From NCBI GenBank assembly GCA_038327915.1, contig JBBQLO010000001.1, positions 1 to 64,000 on the forward strand: a DNA stretch of 64,000 nucleotides. Reading direction: 5' to 3'. The notes beneath the pieces were generated by a model. The model saw only the letters and a program-made list of their open reading frames with translations, was not told the DNA's origin and searched no databases. How positions within the stretch are numbered: position 1 is the first letter of the stretch; every line of letters begins with the position of its first letter. The translations under genes were made by a program, and so were the position numbers. This DNA is from CAIXDB01 sp038327915 (GTDB lineage Bacteria; Patescibacteriota; Minisyncoccia; Phycocordibacterales; DATDWN01). Of the stretch, positions 53,223-61,485 are shown piece after piece.

Positions 53223-56200
53223 ATGAAAAAAAATTCAGAGACTATTTTTATCACTCGTTATAACAAGCTCAATCCTGAGCAGAAAAAAGCAGTTGATGCT
53301 ATTGAAGGTCCTGTGCTTGTTATCGCGGGGCCTGGTTCCGGTAAGACAGAAATTTTGTCGTTACGAGTAGCCAATATTTTAGAAAAAACGGACACAGCGC
53401 CGGGCTCTATTCTTTGTTTAACCTTTACGGATTCTGCATCGCTAAATATGCGTGAGAGGCTTGCTGGACTCATAGGTACTGCAGCATATCGTGTTCAAAT
53501 TCATACGTTTCATAGTTTTTGTACGTATGTTATCGCACGATATCCAGAGTATTTTTTTGGTTCAGCTGATTTTAATCCCGCAGATGATGTTACTCGGCTC
53601 GAGATTATTTCTACTATTTTTCGTACATTGTCGCACGAAAATCCACTTCGTTCTGAGCATCCTGACCAAGGTTTTGTTTTTTTGCGACCGACACTCAAGT
53701 CAATTTCAGACTTGAAAAGAGCTGGTATGTCACCGGGTGAATTTCGTCAGGTTGTTCTGCACAATGAAACTATACTGGGTCTCCTCAATCCTCTTGTGGC
53801 TCGTATGCTTCCTGAACGCATAACTAAAAAAGAGATTTCTACGTTGCAAAGATTATACACGGCCATGAGCCAAGTCCCATGTCTGCCACTGCCTCTCTTG
53901 CACATCCAGTGTCTCCGTGATACGACAACTGCCGCTTTAAACGTTGCCTTGAGTACTGCCGAAGAAAGTGGAACTTCTACACCGCTATCCGACTGGAAGA
54001 AAGAAAATATTACTCGAGATGTTAGTGGAAATTTTGTATTGAAAGATACTGAACGTGCACCTAAAATGCGAGCCCTTGCCGACATGTATGATGCATATCA
54101 GAAAGAAATGTACACGGAGGGTTATTTTGATTTCGACGACATGATTCTTGAAGTTATTCAAGCTGTTGAGAAAAACCCGATTCTTGCTCTTGAGCTACAA
54201 GAAAGTTTTCAGTACATACTTGTTGACGAATTTCAGGATACCAATGATGCTCAAATGCGACTCATCCTTGCCCTCACAGGGGCAGAGGTTCACGAAGGCA
54301 GACCAAATGTCATGGCAGTAGGGGACGACGATCAATCTATTTATAAATTCCAAGGTGCAGAAGTCGCAAACATAATTTCATTTAAAAAAAATTTTAGAAA
54401 CCCAGATGTTATCACACTTACTACAAATTATCGCTCTACACCAGAAATTTTAGATATTTCGGAAAAAGTAATAAATCAAGGAGTTCGAGGTTTGAAATCT
54501 TTATTACCAGAAATAGAAAAAACAATTACTGCAGGAAACACAAACTTACCGACGGGGAGGGTTTATTTTAAGTCGTTTGAAACGGAATTACACGAATATG
54601 ATTTTATTGCCAAAGAAATTTTCCGGCTTATTAAGGAGGGTCAGTTACCAGAGCAAATAGCTGTTATTGCCCGTACTCACAAAGGTCTTCAAAATATTGT
54701 ACCTTATTTTAAAGCTCTTGGAATTGATGTTCGATATGAAAAACGTCACGATGTTTTACGTGATGAATTGATTCGAGAAATCATTACTCTTATCAAATTT
54801 GTATCCACTATTGGGCGCGGCAATATGGACGAAGCCGACGAGTATATGCCAGAAATTCTCTCGTTTCCATTTTGGAAAATTTCTCGAAAACTTGTGTGGG
54901 AGATTTCTCTTACCGCCCGTACAACAGTATCGCATTCATGGATTGCCACCATGCAATCACATGAAAATTCTTCTGTTCGGGATATTGCAGACTTTCTTAT
55001 CGATGTCGGAATTCGTTCCCAGTCTCTGCCTCTTGAACGTGTTATCGATGTACTCATCGGCAGTGAGGTCCTTCTTGTTTCTGATTCCGAAGATAATGAA
55101 GATAATGAGGAAGGTGAGAGAGAAGAAAGTAGAAAAGAAAACAAAGAAGAAGACAAAGTAACATCAACACCCGTATTTCATAGTCCATTTCGACAGTATT
55201 ATTTTAGCCAAGAAACTTTTACAGAAAGAAAGCCGGAGTACATTTCTTTTCTTTCTTCCCTCAAAGTTTTTATCGGTGCGCTTCGTGAATATCGACAAGG
55301 AAAAGTTTTGTCGGTTGGTGATTGTGTTTCTTTCGTTGAGGTTCATGAAAAAAATAATATGGAACTTTTAGACCAGAGCCCGTTTGTGGGAGGAAAACAC
55401 GCTGTCTCTTTTCTCACTGCACACAAAGCCAAAGGTTTGGAATTTGACGTGGTATTTATTCTCTCTGCCAATGATGAAATATGGAGTGGGAGAGGAATTC
55501 CTGATAAATTGCCGTTTCCAAAAAATATTACCGCTAGACCAAGTGCCGACTCGATTGATGATAAAATTCGTCTCTTGTATGTGGCTCTTACCCGCGCCCG
55601 GCACACTCTATACGTCACACACTATGAACGTCGCGAAGATGGGAGAGCTGTTTTGCCGTTAGAGTTTCTTTCTCCCTTTTCTCATCAAATTGAAAAAAGT
55701 GAAAATATTTTTGATCCTCACCCTATTGAGGTACATGTTAACTCTCTTGTCGCCTTACCTTTTACAGGAGATGAGGAAAGTATGTTGCATAGCACTCTTT
55801 CCGAATACTGTATGTCAGTGACGCACCTGAACAATTTTCTTGATGTTTCTCGTGCTGGTCCGCATGTATTTCTTGAGCAAAATCTTTTGCGATTTCCCCA
55901 GGCTAAAACTCCCTCTAATGTGTACGGTACCTCCATGCATTCTTCCCTTCAGTACATCTATACGTATTTTCGACGAGAGACAACATTACCACCTGTTGAC
56001 CAGGTACTTACTTTTTTTGAAAAATCGCTCAAGTCGGGTAGGCTTCACCCGACAGATCACCTTGTGCAAGTAGAGCGTGGTCGTCAAGCATTGGCATTGT
56101 ACATAAAGACACATGCTGATGATATTCGAAGTGAAGACAGAATTGAAACTGATTTTAAACATCAAGGCGTTGTTCTCGATTCAGAAACAGGCATGGCGTG

Positions 56201-56627
56201 TATTCAACCTGTCCATATTACAGGTAAAATAGACAAAATGCGCATCGAAGGTAGTGAAATAGTTGTCACTGACTGGAAGACCGGCAAGCCAAAGACTTCA
56301 TGGGAAGGAAAAAGTTTGGAAGAAAAAATACAACTATATTCTTATCGTCGCCAGCTTCTTTTTTATGCTATTTTGATTGCTGGGTCAAAAGATTTCTCTG
56401 ATTTCGGCGTCTCCCGTGGAAATTTAGAATTTCTCGAGCCGGTTAATAATACGTTTCTTGCTCTTTCACTTGAAATTGAATCAAGTGAAATTTCTCGTTT
56501 AAAGTCTCTTATTATTGCTGTGTACTGCAAAATAGTCGCTTTGGATTTTCCATCGACGGAAAAATACAGCCCAGACTTTGCAGGCTGTATTGAATTTGAA
56601 AACGATTTGATAGAAGGAAAAATTTAA
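53223..56627 (+). CDS. UvrD/PcrA-type helicase with C-terminal RecB-like nuclease
   Basis: A 1134-residue protein. The superfamily 1A helicase part shows LNPEQKKAVDAIEGPVLVIA, GPGSGKT (Walker A), LTFTDSASLNMRERL, VDEFQDTNDAQ (Walker B), GDDDQSIYKFQGAEV, LTTNYRS, FLTAHKAKGLEFDVVF and RLLYVALTRARHTLYV. The C-terminal 250 residues look like a PD-(D/E)XK nuclease of the RecB/AddB kind (VTDWKTGKP with D-x-K, followed by QLYSYRRQLLFYAIL). Together this resembles an AddA/AdnA-like end-processing enzyme. An acidic Glu-rich insert lies near residues 620-645. TAGTAT lies 6 nt before the ATG. Confidence 0.9.
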   Translation: MKKNSETIFITRYNKLNPEQKKAVDAIEGPVLVIAGPGSGKTEILSLRVANILEKTDTAPGSILCLTFTDSASLNMRERLAGLIGTAAYRVQIHTFHSFCTYVIARYPEYFFGSADFNPADDVTRLEIISTIFRTLSHENPLRSEHPDQGFVFLRPTLKSISDLKRAGMSPGEFRQVVLHNETILGLLNPLVARMLPERITKKEISTLQRLYTAMSQVPCLPLPLLHIQCLRDTTTAALNVALSTAEESGTSTPLSDWKKENITRDVSGNFVLKDTERAPKMRALADMYDAYQKEMYTEGYFDFDDMILEVIQAVEKNPILALELQESFQYILVDEFQDTNDAQMRLILALTGAEVHEGRPNVMAVGDDDQSIYKFQGAEVANIISFKKNFRNPDVITLTTNYRSTPEILDISEKVINQGVRGLKSLLPEIEKTITAGNTNLPTGRVYFKSFETELHEYDFIAKEIFRLIKEGQLPEQIAVIARTHKGLQNIVPYFKALGIDVRYEKRHDVLRDELIREIITLIKFVSTIGRGNMDEADEYMPEILSFPFWKISRKLVWEISLTARTTVSHSWIATMQSHENSSVRDIADFLIDVGIRSQSLPLERVIDVLIGSEVLLVSDSEDNEDNEEGEREESRKENKEEDKVTSTPVFHSPFRQYYFSQETFTERKPEYISFLSSLKVFIGALREYRQGKVLSVGDCVSFVEVHEKNNMELLDQSPFVGGKHAVSFLTAHKAKGLEFDVVFILSANDEIWSGRGIPDKLPFPKNITARPSADSIDDKIRLLYVALTRARHTLYVTHYERREDGRAVLPLEFLSPFSHQIEKSENIFDPHPIEVHVNSLVALPFTGDEESMLHSTLSEYCMSVTHLNNFLDVSRAGPHVFLEQNLLRFPQAKTPSNVYGTSMHSSLQYIYTYFRRETTLPPVDQVLTFFEKSLKSGRLHPTDHLVQVERGRQALALYIKTHADDIRSEDRIETDFKHQGVVLDSETGMACIQPVHITGKIDKMRIEGSEIVVTDWKTGKPKTSWEGKSLEEKIQLYSYRRQLLFYAILIAGSKDFSDFGVSRGNLEFLEPVNNTFLALSLEIESSEISRLKSLIIAVYCKIVALDFPSTEKYSPDFAGCIEFENDLIEGKI

Positions 56628-56629
56628 AT

Positions 56630-57337
56630 TTATTTCGAGAGTAATGTGTCGATTGTTGACTTGAGAGCCTCATACGACTCTGCACCGACAACTGGTATTT
56701 GTGAACCGTCTTTTGTGATAAGAACTGAGTATGGTGTTCCTTGGGCGCCCGCTTTCACCGCTTCGTCATAGCTCGCTTGAATTTTAGCTGAATATTTTCC
56801 TGAATTGAGACAGGTTGTGAAATTTTTAGTGTTGATTCCTATTGTTGAAGCAAAGGTTGTGAGTTGCGCGGGGTCGAGACCATTGTTACCCGGAGTCTGG
56901 TCGTAAATCATGTTGAGATATTGCCAAAATTTAGCCGGACCACCTATTTCATTGACACATTCAGTTGCCTCTGCTTCTTTTGGTGCTTTGGAATGAAGTT
57001 GAGCGATAGGAAAGTGGCGATATACCCACGCAACTTTACCATCTTTGCCATATTCGGTCATAAGCCGATTGAGCGTTGGGTTAAAAAGTTTGCAGTACGG
57101 ACATTCAGTATCAGAATATTCAACAATTACAATATCTGCGTTCGGATTCCCGAGAATATGGTCGCTTGCGGATATAGAAGGAATCTGGTGAGGTGCTGTT
57201 GGTGTTGTTGTAGTTGTGACTGCTTGATTTTTGATTGTTTCTTTTTTTGCATTGAGGTTGGAAAAATATAGTGCACCAGCAATGATACCTCCGGCAACGA
57301 TGATAGCAATAGGAATGGCGATTTTGTTTGTGTCCAT
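56630..57337 (-). CDS. Membrane-anchored DsbA-like thiol oxidoreductase
   Basis: A 235-residue minus-strand protein. An N-terminal membrane helix (about residues 6-26), a Thr/Pro linker and a thioredoxin-like DsbA domain (DSBA/DsbG-type, PF13462) with VEYSDTECPYCKLFNPTLNR (active site CPYC), VYRHFPIAQLHSKA, GTPYSVLITKDG (cis-Pro loop) follow. It should form disulfide bonds in exported proteins. Start is the ATG at 57337 with TATAAT at 7 nt; an in-frame extension to 57358 is rejected. The gene end lies 2 nt from the end of the convergent UvrD-nuclease gene. Confidence 0.92.
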   Translation of the reverse strand: MDTNKIAIPIAIIVAGGIIAGALYFSNLNAKKETIKNQAVTTTTTPTAPHQIPSISASDHILGNPNADIVIVEYSDTECPYCKLFNPTLNRLMTEYGKDGKVAWVYRHFPIAQLHSKAPKEAEATECVNEIGGPAKFWQYLNMIYDQTPGNNGLDPAQLTTFASTIGINTKNFTTCLNSGKYSAKIQASYDEAVKAGAQGTPYSVLITKDGSQIPVVGAESYEALKSTIDTLLSK

Positions 57338-57344
57338 GGTGTGT

Positions 57345-57350
57345 ATTATA
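57345..57350 (-). promoter_or_regulatory. -10 box TATAAT (minus strand) before the DsbA-like gene
   Basis: On the minus strand TATAAT ends 7 nt before the ATG at 57337. Confidence 0.5.
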
Positions 57351-57392
57351 CCTTTCAAATTTTCAAAAGCAAATTATTATTGCAACAGAAAC

Positions 57393-57567
57393 CAGTCACT
57401 CTCGCATGCTTGCTTTTTTAGAACATCGCGCAGGAGCTTAGAAAACAACAGCGATCGAGTGCGCGGCATACGAGGAGCTGATTGTTTTCTTGAGCGACGA
57501 GCGCTGAAGAAATTTTTCAGCAGAAAAATATTCTGGTTCTAAAAAAGCAAGCATGCGAGAGTGACTG
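57393..57567 (+). repeat. Structured dispersed repeat, copy C, with perfect 32-bp arms
   Basis: Arms 57393-57424 and 57536-57567 are perfectly inverted over 32 bp. The 111-nt core contains ATCGCGCAGGAGCTTAGAAA, GAAAACAA (57441-57448) paired with TTGTTTTC (57482-57489), and an inner CGAGTG/CATACG pair, as in copies A and B. It fills the gap between two minus-strand genes. There is no target-site duplication and no ORF. Confidence 0.8.
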
Positions 57568-57573
57568 AAATCA

Positions 57574-58155
57574 CTAAAACAAACTTTGAGTTTTCATCTC
57601 CTCGACGGGTTCCCAATGTTTGGTATCAAGCTTAATTTCTTTAACGTTTGGCCCTTCTTTAAACATCAACTTTTTATTTTTTAGTGCGTACTCATAGACA
57701 TCTTTTGTGATGCGTACGTCGTCTGTACAGTACTTTCTAATTTTTTCGATTTCCCCCTGCTTCCACCATACGATAGCATCAAGGCCGTTACCGCTTTTTT
57801 TTATTCCAAGCGTCCCTTCAGCCACTTGGTCGAGTTTCATTCTCCTGCCGTAGGCGTTTCTGATTTCCTTCAATATGTCGAGTGAGCGAATGTGAGAGAG
57901 GTCATGTCCTCGGGATTTTATATAGTATTTATTAAGTATTGGAATATCAAAATGGTCTCCGTTGTACGTGATGAGCATGTCGGCGGTATCGAGTAAATCC
58001 CACAGGCGTGGAAAATCCTCTTCGAGAAAACTGTCGTACGTGCGTGTCTCGCAATCATATGTACATACCATCGACACATCGAGGGCAACTGGGTCCGTCG
58101 ATCCCACATCCTGAAAGATATTTTTTGTTTCAATATCGAAGACAATTTTTTTCAT
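57574..58155 (-). CDS. RNase H-fold 3'-5' exonuclease (DEDD superfamily)
   Basis: A 193-residue minus-strand protein of the predicted PolB-exonuclease-like group. Motif I is VFDIETKN (D-x-E), motif II is ADMLITYNGDHFDIPIL (N-G-x-x-F-D) and motif III is RKYCTDDVRITKDVYEY (Y-x-x-x-D). All four acidic residues are kept, unlike in the pseudogene at 25.9 kb. The N-terminus begins directly with the first strand. TATACT ends 6 nt before the ATG. Likely trims single-stranded DNA or RNA; the substrate is not known. Confidence 0.85.
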   Translation of the reverse strand: MKKIVFDIETKNIFQDVGSTDPVALDVSMVCTYDCETRTYDSFLEEDFPRLWDLLDTADMLITYNGDHFDIPILNKYYIKSRGHDLSHIRSLDILKEIRNAYGRRMKLDQVAEGTLGIKKSGNGLDAIVWWKQGEIEKIRKYCTDDVRITKDVYEYALKNKKLMFKEGPNVKEIKLDTKHWEPVEEMKTQSLF

Positions 58156-58161
58156 ACAAAG

Positions 58162-58167
58162 AGTATA
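58162..58167 (-). promoter_or_regulatory. -10 box TATACT (minus strand), leaderless start of the exonuclease gene
   Basis: On the minus strand TATACT ends 6 nt before the ATG at 58155. Confidence 0.6.
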
Positions 58168-58221
58168 GCAAAGTAGAGAATTTTGACTAATATTGATACA
58201 ATATATTTGAAATTAGTCTAC

Positions 58222-58249
58222 TTGACAAAGAAATATAATCGTATATTGT
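58222..58249 (+). promoter_or_regulatory. Promoter of the HTH/ParB-like operon
   Basis: TTGACA (58222-58227), 16-nt spacer, TATTGT (58244-58249). The Shine-Dalgarno AAAGGAGG follows about 20 nt later, before ATG 58285. Confidence 0.6.
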
Positions 58250-58284
58250 TATTTTTAGATTTTGTAATTTGAAAGGAGGTTTAA

Positions 58285-59037
58285 ATGGATAATGAAAGAA
58301 TTGAAATATTTCGAGAGCACTTCGAGGAATGTCTCAGACATTTCGGAAAGACTTTCAGTGCTAACTATCCTCCTGGAAGCAGGAATCGATGCAAGCTACT
58401 CAAGCCTTTAATTGATTTTTGTGGAGTTGGCAGACAAACCGCTCAGAAATGGATAGACGACATGGGTATTCCAAGAGGGGAACTCATGATGAAACTTAGT
58501 TGTTACCTTGACTTGAATGGATATAGAATCATTGAGCTCGAAAGAATGCCGAGAGTAATTCGAGGTGTTCTGGAGCTTATTGGTTTTAGTATACTCAGTG
58601 CCAACGATATGGCAGTCGCTCTGGGTTATGAAGTCCAGAGTCTGTATGACATTTTTCTCAGGGAAGCAGGGACAAGTCAAGAAAAAGAAGCGATGATGTT
58701 TGAACTCTGGAAGGGTAAGAAGACGGAACTTGAAACAAAGAATCATGAGGCTTTTGAATCAATCCATCTAGCAAGAGTTTCTAGAGCAACTTCAGAGTCA
58801 GAAGTAATCGGACAGCAAGTTTTGTCCCTTATGAAATCTGGTGAAGACATTTCTGCTCGGCGAAACGCTACACTGGCAATCATACGAGGTTTGCGGCTTC
58901 TTTTGGATGAGGGTTTGTTTTCAAATCTTACCTCAAAGGAAATTTCAGGCATAAGCAATGATGAGCGTCTTGATGTTCTTCAGCTTTTGAATCATTTTAC
59001 CGCTCTGAGCTCAAAACTCATACAAGTAAGGGACTAG
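58285..59037 (+). CDS. Putative HTH regulator, first gene of a ParB-like operon
   Basis: A 250-residue soluble protein with AAAGGAGG ending 6-7 nt before the ATG. The N-terminal 95 residues read like a repressor-type DNA-binding domain (PLIDFCGVGRQTAQKWIDDM, MKLSCYLDLNGYRIIEL) and a second similar segment (LSANDMAVALGYEVQSLYDI) follows. The C-terminal half is helical with no motif. It resembles XRE-like regulators only loosely. The next gene starts 2 nt after its stop and the operon ends with a ParB-like protein, so control of this operon or DNA binding is plausible. Confidence 0.55.
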   Translation: MDNERIEIFREHFEECLRHFGKTFSANYPPGSRNRCKLLKPLIDFCGVGRQTAQKWIDDMGIPRGELMMKLSCYLDLNGYRIIELERMPRVIRGVLELIGFSILSANDMAVALGYEVQSLYDIFLREAGTSQEKEAMMFELWKGKKTELETKNHEAFESIHLARVSRATSESEVIGQQVLSLMKSGEDISARRNATLAIIRGLRLLLDEGLFSNLTSKEISGISNDERLDVLQLLNHFTALSSKLIQVRD

Positions 59038-59039
59038 TC

Positions 59040-59303
59040 ATGGAAGATCATAGCTTTATCTGTATTGTTGAGAAAGTAGTTACTGAGGGTAAACATGGAC
59101 CCTACGCGGCGGTCAGCTCAAACGATTTAGGACCAATTACTTTTGCCCTCACCTTACAGGTGTGGAAAGAAGAAATATGGCCCGAACCTGGAACGTATGT
59201 TGTACTGTCTCAGGTAATCAAAAAGCGTGCCGGATGGCGTGCAAAACTGGGTCGGTTTTTACAACCGTCCGACGAGAAAAAAGGAGAAACGAATGAGAGT
59301 TAA
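59040..59303 (+). CDS. Small hypothetical protein in the ParB-like operon
   Basis: An 87-residue protein between the HTH gene (2 nt before) and the ParB-like gene (11-nt overlap). Beta-strand-rich sequence (SFICIVEKVVTEG, PITFALTLQVWKEE, GTYVVLSQVIKK) ending in a basic stretch suggests an OB-fold or similar small nucleic-acid binder. No family recognised. Tight packing shows it belongs to the operon. Confidence 0.55.
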   Translation: MEDHSFICIVEKVVTEGKHGPYAAVSSNDLGPITFALTLQVWKEEIWPEPGTYVVLSQVIKKRAGWRAKLGRFLQPSDEKKGETNES

Positions 59304-60117
59304 GAGAACGCAGACTGTAATGTTGAGCGGACTGAAAGCCAACTTGTTTGTCAGGAAAGAATTGGATCCGGATCATGTATTCGTGCTTGCTGAGCTCATG
59401 GAGGCTGGCGTTCCGATGAATGATCGGATGAAAGTCACTGAGACGGATCATATCATCGTTGATGGACGTCACCGTAAAGAAGCATATGAGCTCGCTAAGT
59501 ATAGAGAGGTTGAAGTCGATATTGTTGCAGACATGAGTGAGATCGAGATGATATCGGAGGCATATCGGTCAAACACAGGTGGTTCTAAACCACCAACAAC
59601 AGACGACACCGAACACACCATCATGCTTCTTTGGCAACGGAATGAAAACATGAGGCGGATTGGGGAGTGTCTCGGAATTCCGAGTGGTCTTGCTCGAAAA
59701 TACGTGATGGCGATCAAATCGCGTATGGCTAGGGTTGCACTCCAACAAGCTATTGCTGCGGTTACCAACAACAATGTGAAGATTCAGGATGCTGCAGAAC
59801 TTCATGGAGTAGATATCGAAATGTTGAGGACGGTGATGTCCGGTAAACGTAAAAAGCATAAGAACGGTGTGGGCGATGTTCAGCGAACGTTAACCAATAC
59901 CCACAGAACTCTTGGGTTGAAAAATGCGGCAACAATCCGTGCATTGTTTATGCAGTTCGCAGATGGTGATATTACGGAAATGCAAATGAAAGAGATTCTT
60001 GATCAACTCGAATCACTTCAAAAGCGTCATACTCGGTCAATCGTTGATTGGAGGGCGCGTTTTGAAGGGATTGTTAAGGGGAACAAGAATTCTCAAGAAT
60101 GTGCAAAATCCGCTTAA
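59293..60117 (+). CDS. ParB/Srx-fold protein with helical DNA-binding region
   Basis: A 274-residue protein. The Shine-Dalgarno AAAAGGAG stands 5-6 nt before ATG 59293, inside the end of the previous gene; a longer frame from 59227 lacks a ribosome binding site. Residues about 12-90 match the ParB/sulfiredoxin fold, with IIVDGRHRKEAYELA as the G-x-x-R-x-x-A box (CTP/ATP-binding in ParB). An HTH-like segment (MRRIGECLGIPSGLARKYVM) follows, then a basic linker (SGKRKKHKNG) and a helical C-terminus. Not a chromosomal ParB by context: no parA or parS-like repeats nearby. Plasmid/phage-type origin is plausible. Confidence 0.7.
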   Translation: MRVKRTQTVMLSGLKANLFVRKELDPDHVFVLAELMEAGVPMNDRMKVTETDHIIVDGRHRKEAYELAKYREVEVDIVADMSEIEMISEAYRSNTGGSKPPTTDDTEHTIMLLWQRNENMRRIGECLGIPSGLARKYVMAIKSRMARVALQQAIAAVTNNNVKIQDAAELHGVDIEMLRTVMSGKRKKHKNGVGDVQRTLTNTHRTLGLKNAATIRALFMQFADGDITEMQMKEILDQLESLQKRHTRSIVDWRARFEGIVKGNKNSQECAKSA

Positions 60118-60130
60118 TTGTTTTTTACCG

Positions 60131-60159
60131 CCAGGGTGCATATGCACCCTGGTTTTTTT
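60131..60159. terminator. Bidirectional terminator between the ParB-like gene and hisS
   Basis: A perfect 22-bp palindrome CCAGGGTGCA-TATGCACCCTGG with seven Ts after it on the plus strand. It lies 13 nt after the ParB-like stop and touches the hisS stop on the minus strand. Confidence 0.85.
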
Positions 60160-61465
60160 ACTTCCTCACCACATTTTCCACCTCTTCCGCCTTCACTTTT
60201 ACTTCCTCACCAGTTTGCATATTTTTGAGTGGGTATTCACTTGTTTTGACTTCGTCTTCACCGACAACAATGACAAAAGGGATGTTGTGTTTGTGAACAA
60301 TTTTTATCTGGTCTCCTACTTTTTTACCAGAGAGGTCGATAGCTACGTTAAGACCTTGTTTGTTTTTTGTTTCATCTTTTGTACGAAGTTTCTCCGCTAG
60401 TGTGCGAGCATGGTCAGTGAATTCGGAACTCAGCGTAGCGATGTATACTTGTGCACTTGGAGTGTATTTTGGAAGGAGATTGTGGCTTTCGAGGAAATCT
60501 CTCGCGGTGACATCGCCGGCGCCGAAGCCGACTGCTGGAACTTTTTTTGCACCAAAAATATCAAGAAGGTCGTCGTATCGCCCGCCGCCAAAAACAGAGC
60601 GGGGGTTGTCTGGGTTTGCATCAAAGACTTCAAAGACGGTGCCGGTGTAATAATCAAAACCTCGCATGAGAGTTGGATCAAAAACTATATTTGCAATACC
60701 TATTGATTGGAGTTTTTCAATGAGTTCAATCAGTTCTTTTGAATGTAGATTTTTTTCACCAAGTAAGGTCAGAAGAGTTTCATTTGAACTCAAAAGTGCA
60801 ATGAGTTCTGGGGCTTTTTCACCAAGTATGGCTTCAACACTGTCGAGAAAAGCGTCAGGAGTGATTTTTAATTTTTTGTCTATTATTTTTGAGAGTGTAT
60901 GACTCTGCTCACTGTCGAGTTTAAAATAGGTATAGAGGTCTGTGAGGATTTTACGACTATTTATTTTAATAACAAAGTCTGCGTCATGTGCGCCAAAATT
61001 TTTCATAATTTGGTGAGCAATTGTGATGATTTCTGTATCTGCCTCGCTACTGTCGACCCCAAAAAGATCTACATTGAGCTGCCAGTGCTCTCGCAAGCGA
61101 CCGCGTTGAGGTTTTTCATATCGAAAAAGATTGGGAATAGAGTACCAGCGAAGCGGAAAAGCGAGTTCTTGGCTCCGAGCAGCCACCATCCGGGCAACTG
61201 TCGGTGTCATTTCGGGACGCAAAGTAACCTCCCTGTTTCCGCGGTCGGTAAAAGTGTATGTTTCGTTTGTTATAATTTCCTCCCCAGATTTAGCACGGTA
61301 GAGTTCTGCTGGTTCGAGGAGGGATGCGGAATATTCGACATAGCCAAATTTTTCGACTGTTTCTTTCCACGTCTTGAAAATATGATTTTGTATAAACATA
61401 TCTTCAGGATAAAAGTCTCGTACCCCTTTATAGCTTTCCGTTGATAGTTTCATTTTGTCAGACAT
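60158..61465 (-). CDS. hisS: Histidyl-tRNA synthetase
   Basis: Class II aminoacyl-tRNA synthetase, 435 residues. Seen are the N-terminal STESYKGVRDFYPEDMF, motif 2 region (VTLRPEMTPTVARMVAA, then WYSIPNLFRYEKPQRGR), the histidine-specific GFDYYTGTVFEVFD and motif 3 (SVFGGGRYDDLL, PAVGFGAG). The C-terminal anticodon-binding domain ends in a Lys/Glu/Val-rich tail. Start is the ATG at 61465 with TACACT at 6 nt; the frame is open further upstream but overlaps truB. Confidence 0.97.
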   Translation of the reverse strand: MSDKMKLSTESYKGVRDFYPEDMFIQNHIFKTWKETVEKFGYVEYSASLLEPAELYRAKSGEEIITNETYTFTDRGNREVTLRPEMTPTVARMVAARSQELAFPLRWYSIPNLFRYEKPQRGRLREHWQLNVDLFGVDSSEADTEIITIAHQIMKNFGAHDADFVIKINSRKILTDLYTYFKLDSEQSHTLSKIIDKKLKITPDAFLDSVEAILGEKAPELIALLSSNETLLTLLGEKNLHSKELIELIEKLQSIGIANIVFDPTLMRGFDYYTGTVFEVFDANPDNPRSVFGGGRYDDLLDIFGAKKVPAVGFGAGDVTARDFLESHNLLPKYTPSAQVYIATLSSEFTDHARTLAEKLRTKDETKNKQGLNVAIDLSGKKVGDQIKIVHKHNIPFVIVVGEDEVKTSEYPLKNMQTGEEVKVKAEEVENVVRK

Positions 61466-61471
61466 ACTGCT

Positions 61472-61477
61472 AGTGTA
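61472..61477 (-). promoter_or_regulatory. -10 box TACACT (minus strand), leaderless start of hisS
   Basis: On the minus strand TACACT ends 6 nt before the ATG at 61465. It overlaps the T/A-rich box (TATATA 61476-61481) that serves truB on the plus strand, so one 20-bp stretch carries two divergent starts. Confidence 0.5.
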
Positions 61478-61485
61478 TATAAAAA

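Noticed and set aside
18189..57567. The three repeats as integron attC sites
   Set aside because: The arm bases next to the core are GTTCTAA, GTTTCAA or GTCCAAA, not the attC GTTRRRY/RYYYAAC pattern; there is no integrase gene and no array of cassettes.
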